A stretch of DNA of 64,000 bases, from positions 17,652,354 to 17,716,353 of the forward strand of contig NC_045139.1 of the NCBI RefSeq assembly GCF_008831285.2, given 5' to 3'. This DNA comes from Nymphaea colorata (taxonomy: Eukaryota; Streptophyta; Magnoliopsida; Nymphaeales; Nymphaeaceae). The translations under genes were made by a program, and so were the position numbers. Below the pieces are notes generated by a model. That model did not search any database, was not told where the DNA came from, and was given only the letters and a program-made list of their open reading frames with translations. Positions 13,201-25,522 of the stretch are shown piece after piece (position 1 is the first letter of the stretch; each line of letters starts with the position of its first letter).

Positions 13201-16200
13201 TCCATTGGATCCTCTAGAGAGAAGGGTGATGAACTGGCATTTTGCCCATCTGGAGTATGGATGTGCGGCATCACTTGACAAAGTTTCTCTTCCTTATTGG
13301 AATCAGGATGATGTTTATGGGGGATTTGGTGGGGCTCATTGCATGATTAGAGGAGGCTACAGCACCATTATGGAGTCTCTAGCAAAAGGACTAAATGTCC
13401 ACCTTAATCATGTCGTTTCGGAGGTCAAGTATAGAGTAGTAGACTCTAAAGGAAGTGAAGCTAGGAGAAATGAGGTCAAAGTTCTCACTGAGAATGGTAA
13501 TGAGTTTGTAGGCGATGCAGTTCTGGTTACTGTTCCTCTTGGTTGCTTAAAAGCAAATGCAATCAAGTTCTCTCCATCACTTCCGGAGTGGAAACAATTT
13601 TCAATCCAGCGTCTTGGGTTTGGAGTGCTGAATAAGGTTATATTGGAGTTTCCTGCTGTGTTTTGGGATGATTCTGTGGATTACTTTGGTGCTACTGCAG
13701 AGAAGACAGATAGTAGAGGACAATGTTTCATGTTTTGGAATGTCAGGAAAACAGTTGGTGCTCCAGTTCTGATAGCACTAGTTGTTGGTAAGGCTGCTAT
13801 CGATGGCCAGAATGAAACTGCAGCTTTTCATGTGAAACATGCCATCTTGGTGCTCCGCAAGCTCTTTGGTGAGGCTGCAGTGCCTGATCCAGTTGCATCA
13901 GTGGTCACAAATTGGGGTCAGGATCCATTCAGCCAAGGGACTTACTCGTATGTTGCCATTGGGGCATCTGGGGAAGACTATGACATCTTAGCCAGGCCTG
14001 TTGAAAATTGCTTATTTTTTGCTGGAGAAGCTACATGCAAAGAGCACCCTGACACTGTTGGTGGTGCAATGCTGAGCGGTCTTCGAGAAGCAGTAAGGAT
14101 TATCGATATTCTCAGGAACTCTCATGATTACGCTGCTGAAGTGGAGAAAATGGAGGCAGCACAGAGACAGTTAGATACTGAAAGGAATGAAGTGAGGGAC
14201 ATGATGAAGCGACTTGCTTCTAGTGAACTCTCTGCTCCTCAAATTAAGATATTGGATGGGGAACAGAAGCTACTGACAAAGGAATCCTTGTTGAAAGACA
14301 TGTTTTTGACTGCAAAAAGTACTGCTGGACGCCTTTATTTGGCTAAGCAATTGTTGCAACTTCCTGTAAAGGCTCTGAAAGCATTTGCAGGAACAAAAGA
14401 AGGACTTAGTACCTTGAATTCATGGATTCTGGTAATACAAATTGTTATTTGTATGCTGGTGCTTGTGTTCAATATTAGCTTGGTGGTGATGTGATTTTTC
14501 TGCTACATGATGCAGGATTCTATGGGCAAGGACGCAACCCAACTCCTGCGTCATTGTGTACGCTTGCTTCTGCTTGTCTCCACTGATTTACTGGCTGTCC
14601 GTTTGTCTGGTATTTTCTCTCTTTGTTTGGTCTTTTTCTTTAGCTCACAGTTTAGCCTATGTAGATTCTATTGGTGCTGTGGTAGTTATGTTTGTCTTGG
14701 AATGATATTTACATGGACATGTAAGTAGATGCAATTGTGTATTCTTTAGTAAAAAGGTCACATTCTGGGATCGGTTTTCCAAGTCTCCTCCCCTTCATAC
14801 GATCAAAGGATGGGGATGATGTGTATGAAAAGGAAAAATAAGAAGGGTGACAAAGGATAAGGTAAAGATGAGAGATAAAGGAAGGGGTGGAAAAGCCAGT
14901 CCTGTTCTGGGACTGGTTGAATCCATTGCCTTTATTTACTTGCACATGTTTGTGTTGAAAACTTTATTGAAATTGAAAATACCACGTTTCTTTGTATCAC
15001 TTAAGATCAAGAGGAAAGAACTGACCAAAATGATAAGATTACATTTATTTATTATTTCAGGTTGTTTCTTGCATTATGAAGATCATCTTCATGGTTAGCT
15101 AGTAGGTTTTGCTTTGCTTTCATACTGGTCATGTCTGGTAATGGGTAACAAATTGCTTGTTGTTTGGTAAACTCGTGCAATGGTGCCTAAACTGACACTT
15201 GGGCTTGATAAGGGTGTCTTATTATTTAGTGATAAGTCTTGGTTGCTGTTTGGATCCATGTCATGCCAAGAATCTCTTTGTTGCTCTTCTTGTCTTTGCT
15301 GTTCTCTTTTGTGCTGTGGAGGGGGAGGGTCTTGCTTTTTTGGTGTGCTGGAGGAAGTTTCATGGGCGTGGTTCCTAAACATTCCTACATGTTATTGTTC
15401 CCATCCTTTAGCATCCCAAAAGGGAGAAGAAAACTGGTTTAGACACCCAAGAGTAACTGAAAGTGCGTTCCCCTATGCCAATCTGTACTTCCTCCACATT
15501 TTTTTGTTGTTTGTTTCAGCTGACATTCAAAAAGAAAGACATATCCTTGGCTCCTTGCACCTCGGCATCTTCATGGATGTTATGCTGGAAGAATGAGCCT
15601 AAAAAAGTAGGAACTACTAATTTATGTGGCATTGGTTTTATCTGTTTGAGAAATATGCTATATCACATAATGGTTGGTATTATATCTTCCTCGAAGAGTA
15701 CAGCATGGTTGGAGCCTTGATTAGTTGATAAATGTATGTTTCAGAGACAGAAGGTTCTTCTCTTTTGATATGCATGCTACTGGTCTGCCTTCTACAGAAA
15801 CTGTTGAGGCTAATCTCCCTCTCTCTCTCTTGCTTTCCAGGTATTGGGAAAACTGTAAAGGAGAAGGTTGTCTTACACAGTAGCCGTGATATTCGAGCTG
15901 TTGCTGGTCAGCTAGTTAATATGTGGATTGAAGTATTTCGAAGGGAAAAATCTGCTCATGGATGGCCCAAGTTTTCAAAGCAAACCAGTGCTTCAGATCA
16001 ACCTAAGAACAAGGATTTGATAACAAAGAAGTCAATGGTGAAGGCTAAAACCGATGCCCCTGAGATGCAGGGAAATCTGGTTGTTCCTTCATCTACTGGG
16101 AGTTATTCACCTGCACATGGGAGCAAGAAAGTGGAAAGCAAACTTGTTAAGTTAGAATCAAGGGCTGAAAATTCTTCCACAAATATGGACAGCAGGGATT

Positions 16201-18058
16201 TGCAAGACCATGATGCTGTAATGTCAGAAGAAGAAGCTGCAGCCTTTGCTGCAGCTGAAGCAGCTCGGGCTGCTGCCCTTGCAGCTGCAGAGGTTTGTTT
16301 TGCTACAGATTTAGTCTGAAACATTGAGAATTAAATGTTGCAAACCCTACTAAAACTGGTATAACTAATTTATGCAGGCATATGCATCATCAGAAGCAAG
16401 CATGCCACGTGAGCTTCCAAAAATACCTTCATTCCATAAATTTGCCAGGCGTGAGCAATATGCACAAAGAGATGAGTTAGATCCTAATAGGAAGTGGTGG
16501 GCTGGAAGTGATGTAGGTAAACAAGATTTTACAGCAGAAATTGATTCTAGGAATTGCAAGGTTAGAAATTGGTCTGTTGACTTCTCTGCTACTTGTGGTA
16601 ATCTTGAGGGGTCAAGAATGTCCACAGAAAATGCACAGCTAGGCTTTTCAAATGATGTTCATTTGAATTTTCGAGAGCATTCTGGAGAAAGTGGAGGGGT
16701 GGATAGCAGGTTGGCTAGGGCTTGGGTTCATTCAAATCGTAGTACTGGAGGGATGGACCGTCATGCAATTGACAGGTGGCAATCGCAGTCACTAGGGTCT
16801 GATATGGATTTGTACCTTTCACATGAACCTGTGATAGATGAAGGGTATCTAAGTAAGGAACTCATGAATACAAGGCCTCGTAGTGAGGTGGAAAACAGCT
16901 CTGCCTCTCAAGCAGAAGAAAGTAAAGGATTGGAAAATCAGCAAAAAGGTGCAGAGAAAATCAAGCAAGGACTTGTAGATTATATTGCTTCTTTGCTTAT
17001 GCCATTGTATAAAGCAAGAAAGATTGATAAAGAGGGGTACAAGTCAATTTTGAAGAAGAGCGTGACTAAGGTGAGTTTCTTATCAATATGTGGCGTTATT
17101 TGGACAATTTTTACCATTTGAACCATCTCGATCTTGCATGCATTGAGAAGCTTTTATTTCTGTTTTGTTGCCTTTATTTATGTTTGCTAGTTGGTTTATA
17201 TGTGATACTCGATAGATCTCTCCCTCTCCCTTTCGCTCTCTCTCTGAGTAAGAATTTGATAGGAACCTGTATCCAATAACACCAAATAGAAAATTAGTCT
17301 TACATTTGATTGCATCATTCATTCTTGAGGGATAGAACCAATGGATCAATGCTGGATATACACTGTGAAATAAGCAGGAGTCAAGAGGTATTTGGAAAGG
17401 TGCTACCGCACCTTAGCACGTTGCTGCACCACAAAACAGACTTACTGTATAACAAATTTCTTCATTCTTTTTCCGTGTCTTATATTGTGCACGTTGCCAT
17501 TTATAGCTCTAGGAGTGGAGGAAATTTTTTACTATTTGCTAAAGTATTTTTTGTTGGTATGGGACAGGTTGCTCACAATTATTCTGTTTCTAGACATTAT
17601 TTACATTCAGCCATAAGTATTTGGAAGTCTTTCCAGTATGGATGCATGCACAGTTCCTCAACTCTTATATATTGTCATTCAGGTCTATCATAGACCAAGG
17701 TGTTTGTATACTATTTTATAATTGTGAAAGGTGGTTTGGTGCTCTTCAGGTTATGGAGCAATCAACTGAAGCAGAGAAACTGTTGACTGTTTCTGAGTTT
17801 CTCGAGTTCAGGAGAAAGAATAAGGTTGGTTTTATTTATAATCTACTCAGCAGACTAGGGAAGACATTATTTGTTTTTTTGTTATATATTTTTCACTGAT
17901 GTTGCAATGTTGATGAATATGATCAGTAATTTGAGAAATATGAACAAGGTTTTGGTGTCTCTATTCTAAAATGATTTCAAAATGGATTGCAGATTCGTGC
18001 ATTTGTGGATAAACTGATTGAGAGACATATGGCACTTGTTCCACGTCCTAAAACTTGA
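7230..18058 (+). CDS. LDL3: Lysine-specific histone demethylase 1 homologue 3 (LDL3-type, SWIRM + amine oxidase)
   Basis: FAD-dependent amine oxidase of the LSD1 family; the family removes methyl groups from mono- and dimethylated H3K4 in the nucleus. Exons read: 7230-9616, 11464-11605, 11975-14431, 14516-14609, 15841-16292, 16378-17070, 17750-17824, 17993-18058, all GT-AG, giving 2121 residues. The ATG at 7230 has A at -3 and G at +4. In order: a basic nuclear-localisation run (39-49), a long acidic/serine-rich disordered region, SWIRM (about 750-880, split by intron 1), the FAD-binding GxGxxG at 1057-1062, the LSD1-type active-site lysine (K1397, in FGVLNK), the FAD C-terminal motif FAGEA (about 1525), a coiled coil, a TFIIS-N-like domain (about 1630-1730), an Ala/Glu-rich run (about 1825-1850) and an SRI-like helical tail (about 2035-2121). 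It is longer than Arabidopsis LDL3 (about 1630 aa), mainly through the disordered regions. Exon ends are inferred by eye. Confidence 0.93.
10422..10737. repeat. Three diverged tandem repeats of about 105 bp in LDL3 intron 1
   Basis: Three successive copies start at about 10422, 10529 and 10630. Each begins with a cctca/cctcc motif and contains 'gattcataac.ttttgaat.caacaa' followed by 'tgcaatc' or 'tgtaatc' and 'aagataatta'. They differ by substitutions and small indels. They sit inside the 1847-bp first intron (9617-11463) and have no coding content. Confidence 0.75.
14610..15840 (+). other. LDL3 intron 4 (1231 bp) splitting the TFIIS-N-like domain
   Basis: The donor follows ...gtttgtctg and the acceptor is the ctttccag ending at 15840. 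The intron interrupts the glycine of the Ser-Gly-Ile-Gly-Lys-Thr motif in phase 1. Open frames inside it (for example 15180-15596 and 15732 onward) are intronic and not supported as genes. Confidence 0.7.
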
Positions 18059-21000
18059 ATTTTCCAGAGAGCAATTTGAGTTGCACATCCTTCTCTCTGA
18101 AGCAGCTGCAGTGCCGTCCATCCTGGTGGATGAATTGGCAACAGAGTTCCAAATTGCAAGATGCACTTATTGTGAAGTCCTTTTCTGATCTCTATGTATT
18201 GAAAGGAGCAGCATGGAGAATTTGCAATTGGATCCTCCCATTCAATGGATCACATGCCAGGGAACCAAGTTTTTCAGTTGTAGATTTGCATTCTACACCA
18301 GTGATCATGTATCAGTTTCTTTGAAGGAGTATCAAGTGCAATTCAGAAGTGGTATAAGATACTGGATTATTGTGCAACAACCATCTCATCTCCTCTCTGC
18401 GCACTCTTGCCAATCCTTGAAATTTGTTGCTTGAAGAGTAGTATGGATATGGCTTGGCGTGAGGTCTGATGTTGGCCGTGATCACTCGGCCGCTTTTTTG
18501 TCTTGACTGGTTGAAGCAAGGTTGAAGTTGGCCTCTGCATCATTTGGCAGTAATTCAGCAGACGAGTTGGTCCTTTGCTTTCCCATTGATTACTTGACTT
18601 AGGCAACACATTGACCTCTTCTTTGTACAGCTCCATATTATTTCTGATCTGAAGGTTTTGTAAAATTTCTTCAATTTATAACAAAATGGCATCTTTATCT
18701 TCCTTTGAAGAGGAGGATAGCTGAAAGATGTTGGGCAGTTTGATATACAGGCAATATTTCCTGTAACTTGATTCTACTTGTGCTGGTAAAATGCAAGCCA
18801 AGTTGGAATCTTGTCTTTTTTCCCTCTCTTCTGCTGATGAGCTCAACATGCTCTTTGGCAGCCCTTTATTTGGTGGACAGTTCATTTTCAAGAGTCAAGA
18901 CATTGTCTAAAGAGACCTGCCATCTTAATCTCCTCTATAGTAGTAGTCGAAGGGCAGGGACTTAGTTTTTCAATTGAAAAAGACGTTTCAGCTGATGCTG
19001 GCAGGAAATGAAATATGGCAAAGTTATTTTTTTGTAACTTAGCTCTCTCACTCTCTCCTTCATTTATTTTGTTGAGATTATTGGTGAGACAATATGCCAT
19101 TGGCGTAAACATCCCTTTGTTTAGTACGCAACTATCCTCAACAGGTTTTACTGAAAGAAAGGACCCGTGCTGTTCACCTGTTGAAGCAGCGAGCTATACG
19201 GTTGGAGGTGATAAAAGTCCTCAACTGAACAAACATTTCAGCTAAAGCGGGCAATAGAAGTTGTTCCTCCTCCTCCTCTCTCTCTCCCTCTCTCTCTCTC
19301 TCTCTCAGACACACACACACACACAGACACAGACACACACACCACTATATCATGATGTTTCTCTTACCTGAGACTGATTAAAAACAACCTTCATCAGCGT
19401 GCAGGGAGAGTTTCCACAGGGTAAGAGCTTATGGCAAATCTTGAAGTCGATCATCAATCGTGATTTCCAAGGGTAGGCTTGGTTGTCTTTGCAGTATATG
19501 CCTTTATGGAGGCAGGATTCTGCGCTATGGGACTTCTGCAGAGGTGGTCTTGTGGCTATTTGGCAGATTCGACAGTCTATGGGATCTTTGGGTGCAGATT
19601 TGACAGGAAGTTTTTTGTTGCTCTACTTAACACAAGCATCCCGCTTGCAGCACATTTAAAATTTGTCACTGTGCATTAACCAACTTTGTGTCCTTCATTT
19701 ATAGGGATTGCTTTACCTGAATTTGGGACATCTCATCTCCTGTCATGAGGATGGAGGAATCTATATGGTAAGCAATTCTGTCGAAGGAGTTGGGAAGTTG
19801 GCATTTCGAGTTCCTAAATTCTGCATGCATCTCTTAGTTGGGGGGCATTTAGGCAACCTTTTAGCAATTGGAATTGAAAACTCTCCCTCTAAAGCTAGTA
19901 GACTTGACCTGTTCCATATTTGTAAATTCCTCTATATACTTCTCCCTAACACCCGTTGAAAGAGGAGCTTGTTCCGACCTCCTCTTGACTCAATCTTGAA
20001 GATTGCGTTGCCCGTTTTCATAAAAATATGTTTAAGTTGTGCAGCTGCCCAGTTAGATTGCAGGCTACAGTTTCAGAAGGAAGGAAAATATAATATTAAG
20101 TTAACAGGAAGAGGGTAGATGAGGAGTGAAAACCACCGACTATTTTGGACGTGTCCAGCTTGCTGATTTGAGCTTTGCCATTACCATGTTTTGTTGGTTT
20201 CTCTTGTTGCTATGAAACTGTGTTCGGCTTCCCCCTGCTCTGCTAGAAAAGCTTCTCTGTTTCATAGAACGCTGGGAGAAGAATTAAGGATCCAATCTTT
20301 TGTTGCTGTACTTTCTACATTTTCCTTTTCAAAGAAAATTTGTAACCTGAATTTCACAAGTTTTTTTTTTTTTTCCCTCCTAGGAAGGGAGCTTCTACCA
20401 TATGAAACATACACGTCCACAAACTCACACGTACATATATTCGTGTCTGTTAGAGAGGGAGAGATAGAGGTCGATTCTTAATTTGTATGGTGTAAAGCGT
20501 GTCTGTCTTAATTTAATGAAGTCTTAAATTCCTTGTTCTTGAAGTAATCGCATCTTTGCTATTTTCTATCGTGCTAAGAATGAAATATTCAAATGTATGA
20601 TTTTCCGCGAGGTATGGATTTTAGGGGGCGGGGAACAGTAGTGTTCTATTGGGTTAGATTCATGGAATTGTTTCAATCTTTTAAAAACATATTATTGTTT
20701 TAGATTTTATATTTTTATTAAAGTTCATATGTTACCAAATAAAATGAAAGTGGTAGAGTGTGAAGTTCAACGATGGAAGACGCTGACAACTGCAGGAAAA
20801 GGTTTGGAATCGCACCACTCAAATACAACCAGAATCCTATTCACCTCCGGTCCGGCCCTTTTGCCTCCCAAGCTAAGCTGGGTCGGATAAGGAATCGGGT
20901 TTCCGCGTTTTGCAGACCCGAACCTGCATTCTGGACTGTTCCCGATTGATGATGAGAGTGGGAAATCATTCTGTTTCCACAAAACTCTAGTTCTGGTTGG

Positions 21001-22034
21001 TGCGGTTGGTTCGGACAGAGCCATCTTGACTCGGACCATTCTGCACCCAGCAAACCGTGTCGAGCACTGTTCAAGACTTTTCAGTGGACGAGGATGGGAG
21101 CTGGTTCTGTTTGGCCCACTTTTTCTTTTGAGTTGTAACTTGGGAAGGAGAGAGGGAGTGGGCCGCCCATGGCTTGTGCCTGAAAAGGTCAGAAGAGAAG
21201 TGAGCCGCCTGGGGCTTCGGCCCTTGTTCTGACAAACCGCTCCACCGGTTTCTTATGTGCGTTCGTGGGTTTTGTAGCCACTAGCGGTGCCTTTTCTTGG
21301 AACCGCACCAGCAGCCTTCCTCTTTTCCTGTTTACTTAATCTTTATACAAAATATTTCATATTATATTCATGTTATTTTAACTTTTTCTCGACACGAATC
21401 ATGTGAAAAAAAAAATCAATTTGTAATAATAATTAGAAATTGTAGAGAGTGTTTGGCTGATAGAGACAGAATGTAGTTTTGTTTTTAGAATGACATCTAA
21501 AGCGCGTTAGAATGACGGTTAAAATTAGACCATATTTTTTAAAAGGCCTAAATAAGTTGAACCTTCTAAACTTTTTTTATAGCAAACGTAGTTTTGCTCT
21601 TATAAAGAATAATTTATCTTAAAGTTACATTTTCTTGAAGGTGTCATCAACACGATTCGAAAGTTATGAGGATGCCTTCGGTGTTATGTTCGCCAAATGC
21701 CTATCAAAGCTGCATATATAAGATTTGAAATCTGCAGGCTGTCAAATATTACTGCGACAAAAGATTGGAAAACTGTCGCTAAAAATACTGTGCAACAAAA
21801 GCACTATAAAAAATTTAGGATATAGATCAAGTTTTTAGTGCATTTAACCATGGTTTTTTTAATATCTAATTATTGGAGAACTCCAGTCAGAGAAGACTGA
21901 TTTCAATTTTCTATGAACTTATATTATCCGTTTTAATGATGAAGGAATCTAGAAAGAGTGTGGTGAAACGAAATTGTGGACATATTAGTCACTTATGTGA
22001 AAGAACGAAACATTTAGGGCCTTCCACGCACATA
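18059..22034. other. LDL3 3' flank and intergenic spacer
   Basis: The first several hundred bases are probably the 3' UTR of the demethylase gene. The rest is AT-rich with short open frames on both strands that lack recognisable motifs. A compound (CT)n(AC)n microsatellite lies at 19262-19342. A moderately GC-rich patch at 20760-21240 has overlapping frames on both strands but no recognisable protein. Confidence 0.6.
19262..19342. repeat. Compound (CT)n(AC)n microsatellite
   Basis: A cctcct run passes into CT dinucleotides and then AC dinucleotides interrupted by 'agac' units. Confidence 0.9.
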
Positions 22035-22106
22035 TGACGTCAACGGCGTCCTTTACGTAATTTAATACAAATAAAAGGTTCACGGGTATTGCTTACCCTA
22101 TAAAAG
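22035..22106 (+). promoter_or_regulatory. Core promoter of the V-ATPase subunit c gene: two ACGT palindromes and a TATA box
   Basis: TGACGTCA at 22035-22042 and TTACGTAA at 22053-22060 are perfect ACGT-core palindromes of the type bound by plant bZIP factors. TATAAAAG follows at 22099-22106, about 185 bases before the ATG, leaving room for a purine-rich leader of about 155 bases. The arrangement of two ACGT sites 40-65 bp upstream of a TATA box is visible directly; factor binding is inference. Confidence 0.6.
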
Positions 22107-22290
22107 GCAAAAAAGGGGTGGGCGAGAAGAGAACACAGAAAAGGGAAACCAGACGGACATCTCTGCCCAAAGAGGGGAAGGAGAGGGAAGCGAAGAGGAA
22201 GACGAGATCTAGAAGATCTAATTCGTGTTTCTGCCCTTCGTCTCTCCGCTAGTCCCTTCTCAGATCCGCAATCTCAAGGGGGGAGCGAAA

Positions 22291-23244
22291 ATGTCGAGCT
22301 TCAGCGGAGACGAGACCGCCCCGTTCTTTGGCTTCCTCGGCGCCGCGGCCGCTCTCGTCTTCTCCTGTAAGTTTCCGGTCTATCAATCCGTCATTGGTTT
22401 TTTGATCACCGTGGATGCCGTTGTTTCTGGTCCATGATGTGATGATTCCGTGTTGTGGATTTGGATCAGGCATGGGAGCCGCGTATGGAACGGCGAAGAG
22501 CGGCGTCGGCGTGGCCTCGATGGGCGTGATGCGGCCGGAGCTCGTCATGAAATCGATCGTGCCCGTCGTCATGGCTGGAGTGCTCGGTATCTACGGTTTG
22601 ATTATAGCAGTGATTATCAGCACCGGGATCAACCCTAAGGCTAAATCATACTACCTTTTCGACGGCTACGCTCACCTATCTTCTGGTCTGGCTTGTGGCC
22701 TGGCCGGTCTTTCTGCTGGGATGGCCATCGGCATAGTCGGTGATGCTGGCGTCAGGTGCTTGCTGCTGATCCTTCTCTTCTTTCGTTCATCATTTATTTA
22801 TTGTTTCGGTCTGATAGGAGGTTTAGGCCTCGGATCCATTTATTGGCACCGTTTTTGTATAGTTTTCTATGGTATTTGGAACCTTTTTTTTTATGGGACT
22901 GGATGTGATCTGATTTGTTATTCATGGCGTTCCTTTTCTACTTTCCTTCGATATTGATCTGGTAATGATTGACGGTAGGGTTTTGTAAATGAAATTAACG
23001 ATTTTTTGGGTTCCATTGGTTAATGACTTCAAGGTTGACGACTCAAACTGAGAATATAAATTCTTGGCTTATAGAAAGTGTGATATTTCTGTTTCTCTAC
23101 TGCTTTGTGCTTGTTTTAACATAAAATTATTTCCCTTGACAGCCAAATATAGATATACTTTCGTCAGCATTGAAATATGTGGCTTTTATTTTCGGTTGTT
23201 CTTTCATTTGATCAAGCTGTCACATTTTACCCAATTGTTGGCCC

Positions 23245-23282
<38 letters not shown>

Positions 23283-24637
23283 TGCACGTGCACATGCACA
23301 CACACACACACACGCACAGAGAAACATACACAAAGATATCAGTGCAACCAGGTATCATGGATATGTTATATTCTGTCATATAATGTGAACATTGTACAAA
23401 CGACCTTCGGTTGAAGATGCAACTTCATTCTGTTGTTCTTCTAATATTGGGTGCTATACAAACATGACAAGGTTGCAAGTTAAAAATATTAAAGCCAAAA
23501 TTGATGGTACAAAATTGATATAAATGCTAGACATGGCAGTGTTAAGGAGAATACTGTTAAGTGTAAAATCCTGAACACCTGTTTCTTGTTGAAAAAACTT
23601 ATTTGTAGACAAAGATCCAAAAATACGTGTTTCATGTGTTATGGTCCAACATGAAACATATCATGATTCTTTGTGTACCCTGTCAGACATATAGTCATGC
23701 CCATTTTCTTAAATCCTACCCCTTTCATGGTCATGTTTTTTAGGTTTCTGTTTCTTTTATAACTTTCCCTTGCTTGATTACTTTTTGAAATACTTTAGTA
23801 ATTCACTGTAGTTTCTTCTTTGATGTCTGAATGTGTGAGCTTGCATGTGTGCTTCATTGCCGATATGTGCTTCGTTTTCATTGTAGTGAGAATCTAATTT
23901 TTATGAGCATAGATGACAATCATACAGACATACATGTATCATTTCAACAAGAGTATTTGACATTGCATTGATTTCAAGCATGTGAATTAATCGTTTGGAT
24001 CCTTTATTTTCTGGTACATTCTATTTTTCGTAGATATTGGTCATTGTTTGATTAGAACAGTCTTATTTAATCGGACTCTTGAAGGAGTGAAATAAGTAGT
24101 TACTGCATTCTGTCCTTTTGCAGTTTTATTTACCAAGCGTCTTCTATGATGATTTTTTACTGCACCTTTTTACAATCAGGATATAAATAAACCATGTTCC
24201 TTTACAAATCCATGAACATGCTATGAACTAGTTTGGCAATTGGCGTCACCTCCCCTAACTATTTTAGTTTGGCAATTGTCTGAAAGTACTGTTTTAATTG
24301 CAACTGTATGTGGTGCCCCATATTTTCTCCCTTTCTCTCTCTCTCTTTATCTGACACACATGTAATTTACTGCATACATTTTTCCTCATTGACACTTCCA
24401 TTCCGTTGCTTTTATTTGACTTTTATGTTTAGCTTCTATGTACTTCTGGAATGTGTTCATGCAATGCTGATAAGAATTCACTGACCATTGAAATTATGTT
24501 GCAGGGCTAATGCACAGCAGCCAAAGCTGTTCGTTGGGATGATTCTCATTCTTATTTTTGCTGAAGCTCTGGCCTTGTATGGTCTCATTGTGGGCATCAT
24601 CTTGTCATCTCGTGCTGGCCAATCCAGGGCAGACTAA
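22291..24637 (+). CDS. VHA-c: V-type proton ATPase 16-kDa proteolipid subunit c
   Basis: Rotor-ring subunit of the Vo sector that carries protons into vacuole, trans-Golgi and endosome lumens. Exons are 22291-22366, 22470-22755 and 24505-24637 (GT-AG, phases 1 and 2), giving 164 residues, the standard plant length. The protein begins [15 protein letters not shown] and has four membrane helices in two similar halves with the GxGxAxG-like small-residue faces. The essential carboxylate is E141 in helix 4 (motif FAEALALYG). It is nearly identical to known plant VHA-c proteins, so assignment to c rather than c'' (which is longer and has an extra helix) is firm. Intron 2 is 1749 bp and carries a CT/CA microsatellite. 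TATA and ACGT elements lie upstream. Confidence 0.97.
23244..23318. repeat. Compound (CT)n(CA)n microsatellite in VHA-c intron 2
   Basis: A CT run changes into CA repeats and includes the palindrome TGCACGTGCA at 23283-23292 (G-box core CACGTG). The G-box is probably a by-product of the CA repeat. Confidence 0.9.
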
Positions 24638-25318
24638 GCATATTCAAAGATAAGCATTTTGGTTTGACTGTTCTTCATGAATCATCATTTGGTCTGAGAT
24701 CAGAGACCTGTTATCCACTGTACTATCTCTAGTTTTGAATTTTTCATGTTGGAACTAGACTATTTTTTCTAGTTATAGTCTCTACGTTGTTTATTAGGGC
24801 ACTAAAGGTTTTGGTTGAAATAAAGCTTGTATTGCCAACCTGCTGAATTGTAGCGGATCTTTTTTTGGTGAAGGAACAAGGTTTAACACGCTGTGAAAGC
24901 AGATTGTAATCATGTTTTTAGTTTTTACTTTGTGCTCTCTGTATCTTCTTACTAGAAAGAGCCACGAGATAGACATATTTGAATGCCATTTATGTTTGTG
25001 AGGTATAATTAAACGTAGAGAAAAGAAGCTGGAGTTCCTATGCATGTCTTTTTTGAAGGAGGTTCATGCAGTAAGTTTATCAAGGGATCTATTGGTGATT
25101 TTGTAGAAGATCTAAAATTAATCAGTTAAATGAAGACTTTTCCTATCTTCTTATGAGTAATTAGTGAATACAGGTTTTATCTATTTTTTCCTTGTTAAAT
25201 ATAATTAATATAGTCACTGGGCAGGAGGGGCTCGCTGAGAAAAGTTTGGAGTGACCGAACAACTACCATGGATCGTGCTTTATAAATAGCTTGTTGGATT
25301 GCATTTCTAACTAGATAG

Positions 25319-25522
25319 TTCAGTATCATTTGGATAATGTGATAATATGGGCTGCTCCTGTCCTTGGTTTAGCGTGTGGTAGACAAAAAGCTTGTCATAT
25401 AGGGGTGGATTTGTCGACAGTTCAGTATCACTTGGATAATGTGATAATATGTGCTGCTCCTGCCCTTGGTTTAGCGTGTGGTAGACAAAAAGCTTGTCGT
25501 GTAGGGATGAATCTGTCTAATA
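25319..25522. repeat. 102-bp tandem duplication (two copies)
   Basis: Copies start at 25319 and 25421 with ttcagtatca and run through gcttgtc...ggtggatttgt or ggatgaatctgt. They differ at about ten positions. The 102-bp period equals 34 codons, and one plus-strand frame stays open through both copies, so a translated product would contain a repeated peptide. No known protein is recognised. Confidence 0.8.

Noticed and set aside
15180-15840. Open frames of 138 codons and the 5' part of a 195-codon frame between LDL3 exons 4 and 5
   Set aside because: They lie in intron 4. Only the part from 15841 is exonic, as shown by continuity of the TFIIS-N-like domain and the splice phases.
22756-22957. 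Read-through of VHA-c exon 2 giving a 180-codon frame
   Set aside because: The donor at 22756 and the conserved continuation at 24505 restore the fourth helix with its essential glutamate.
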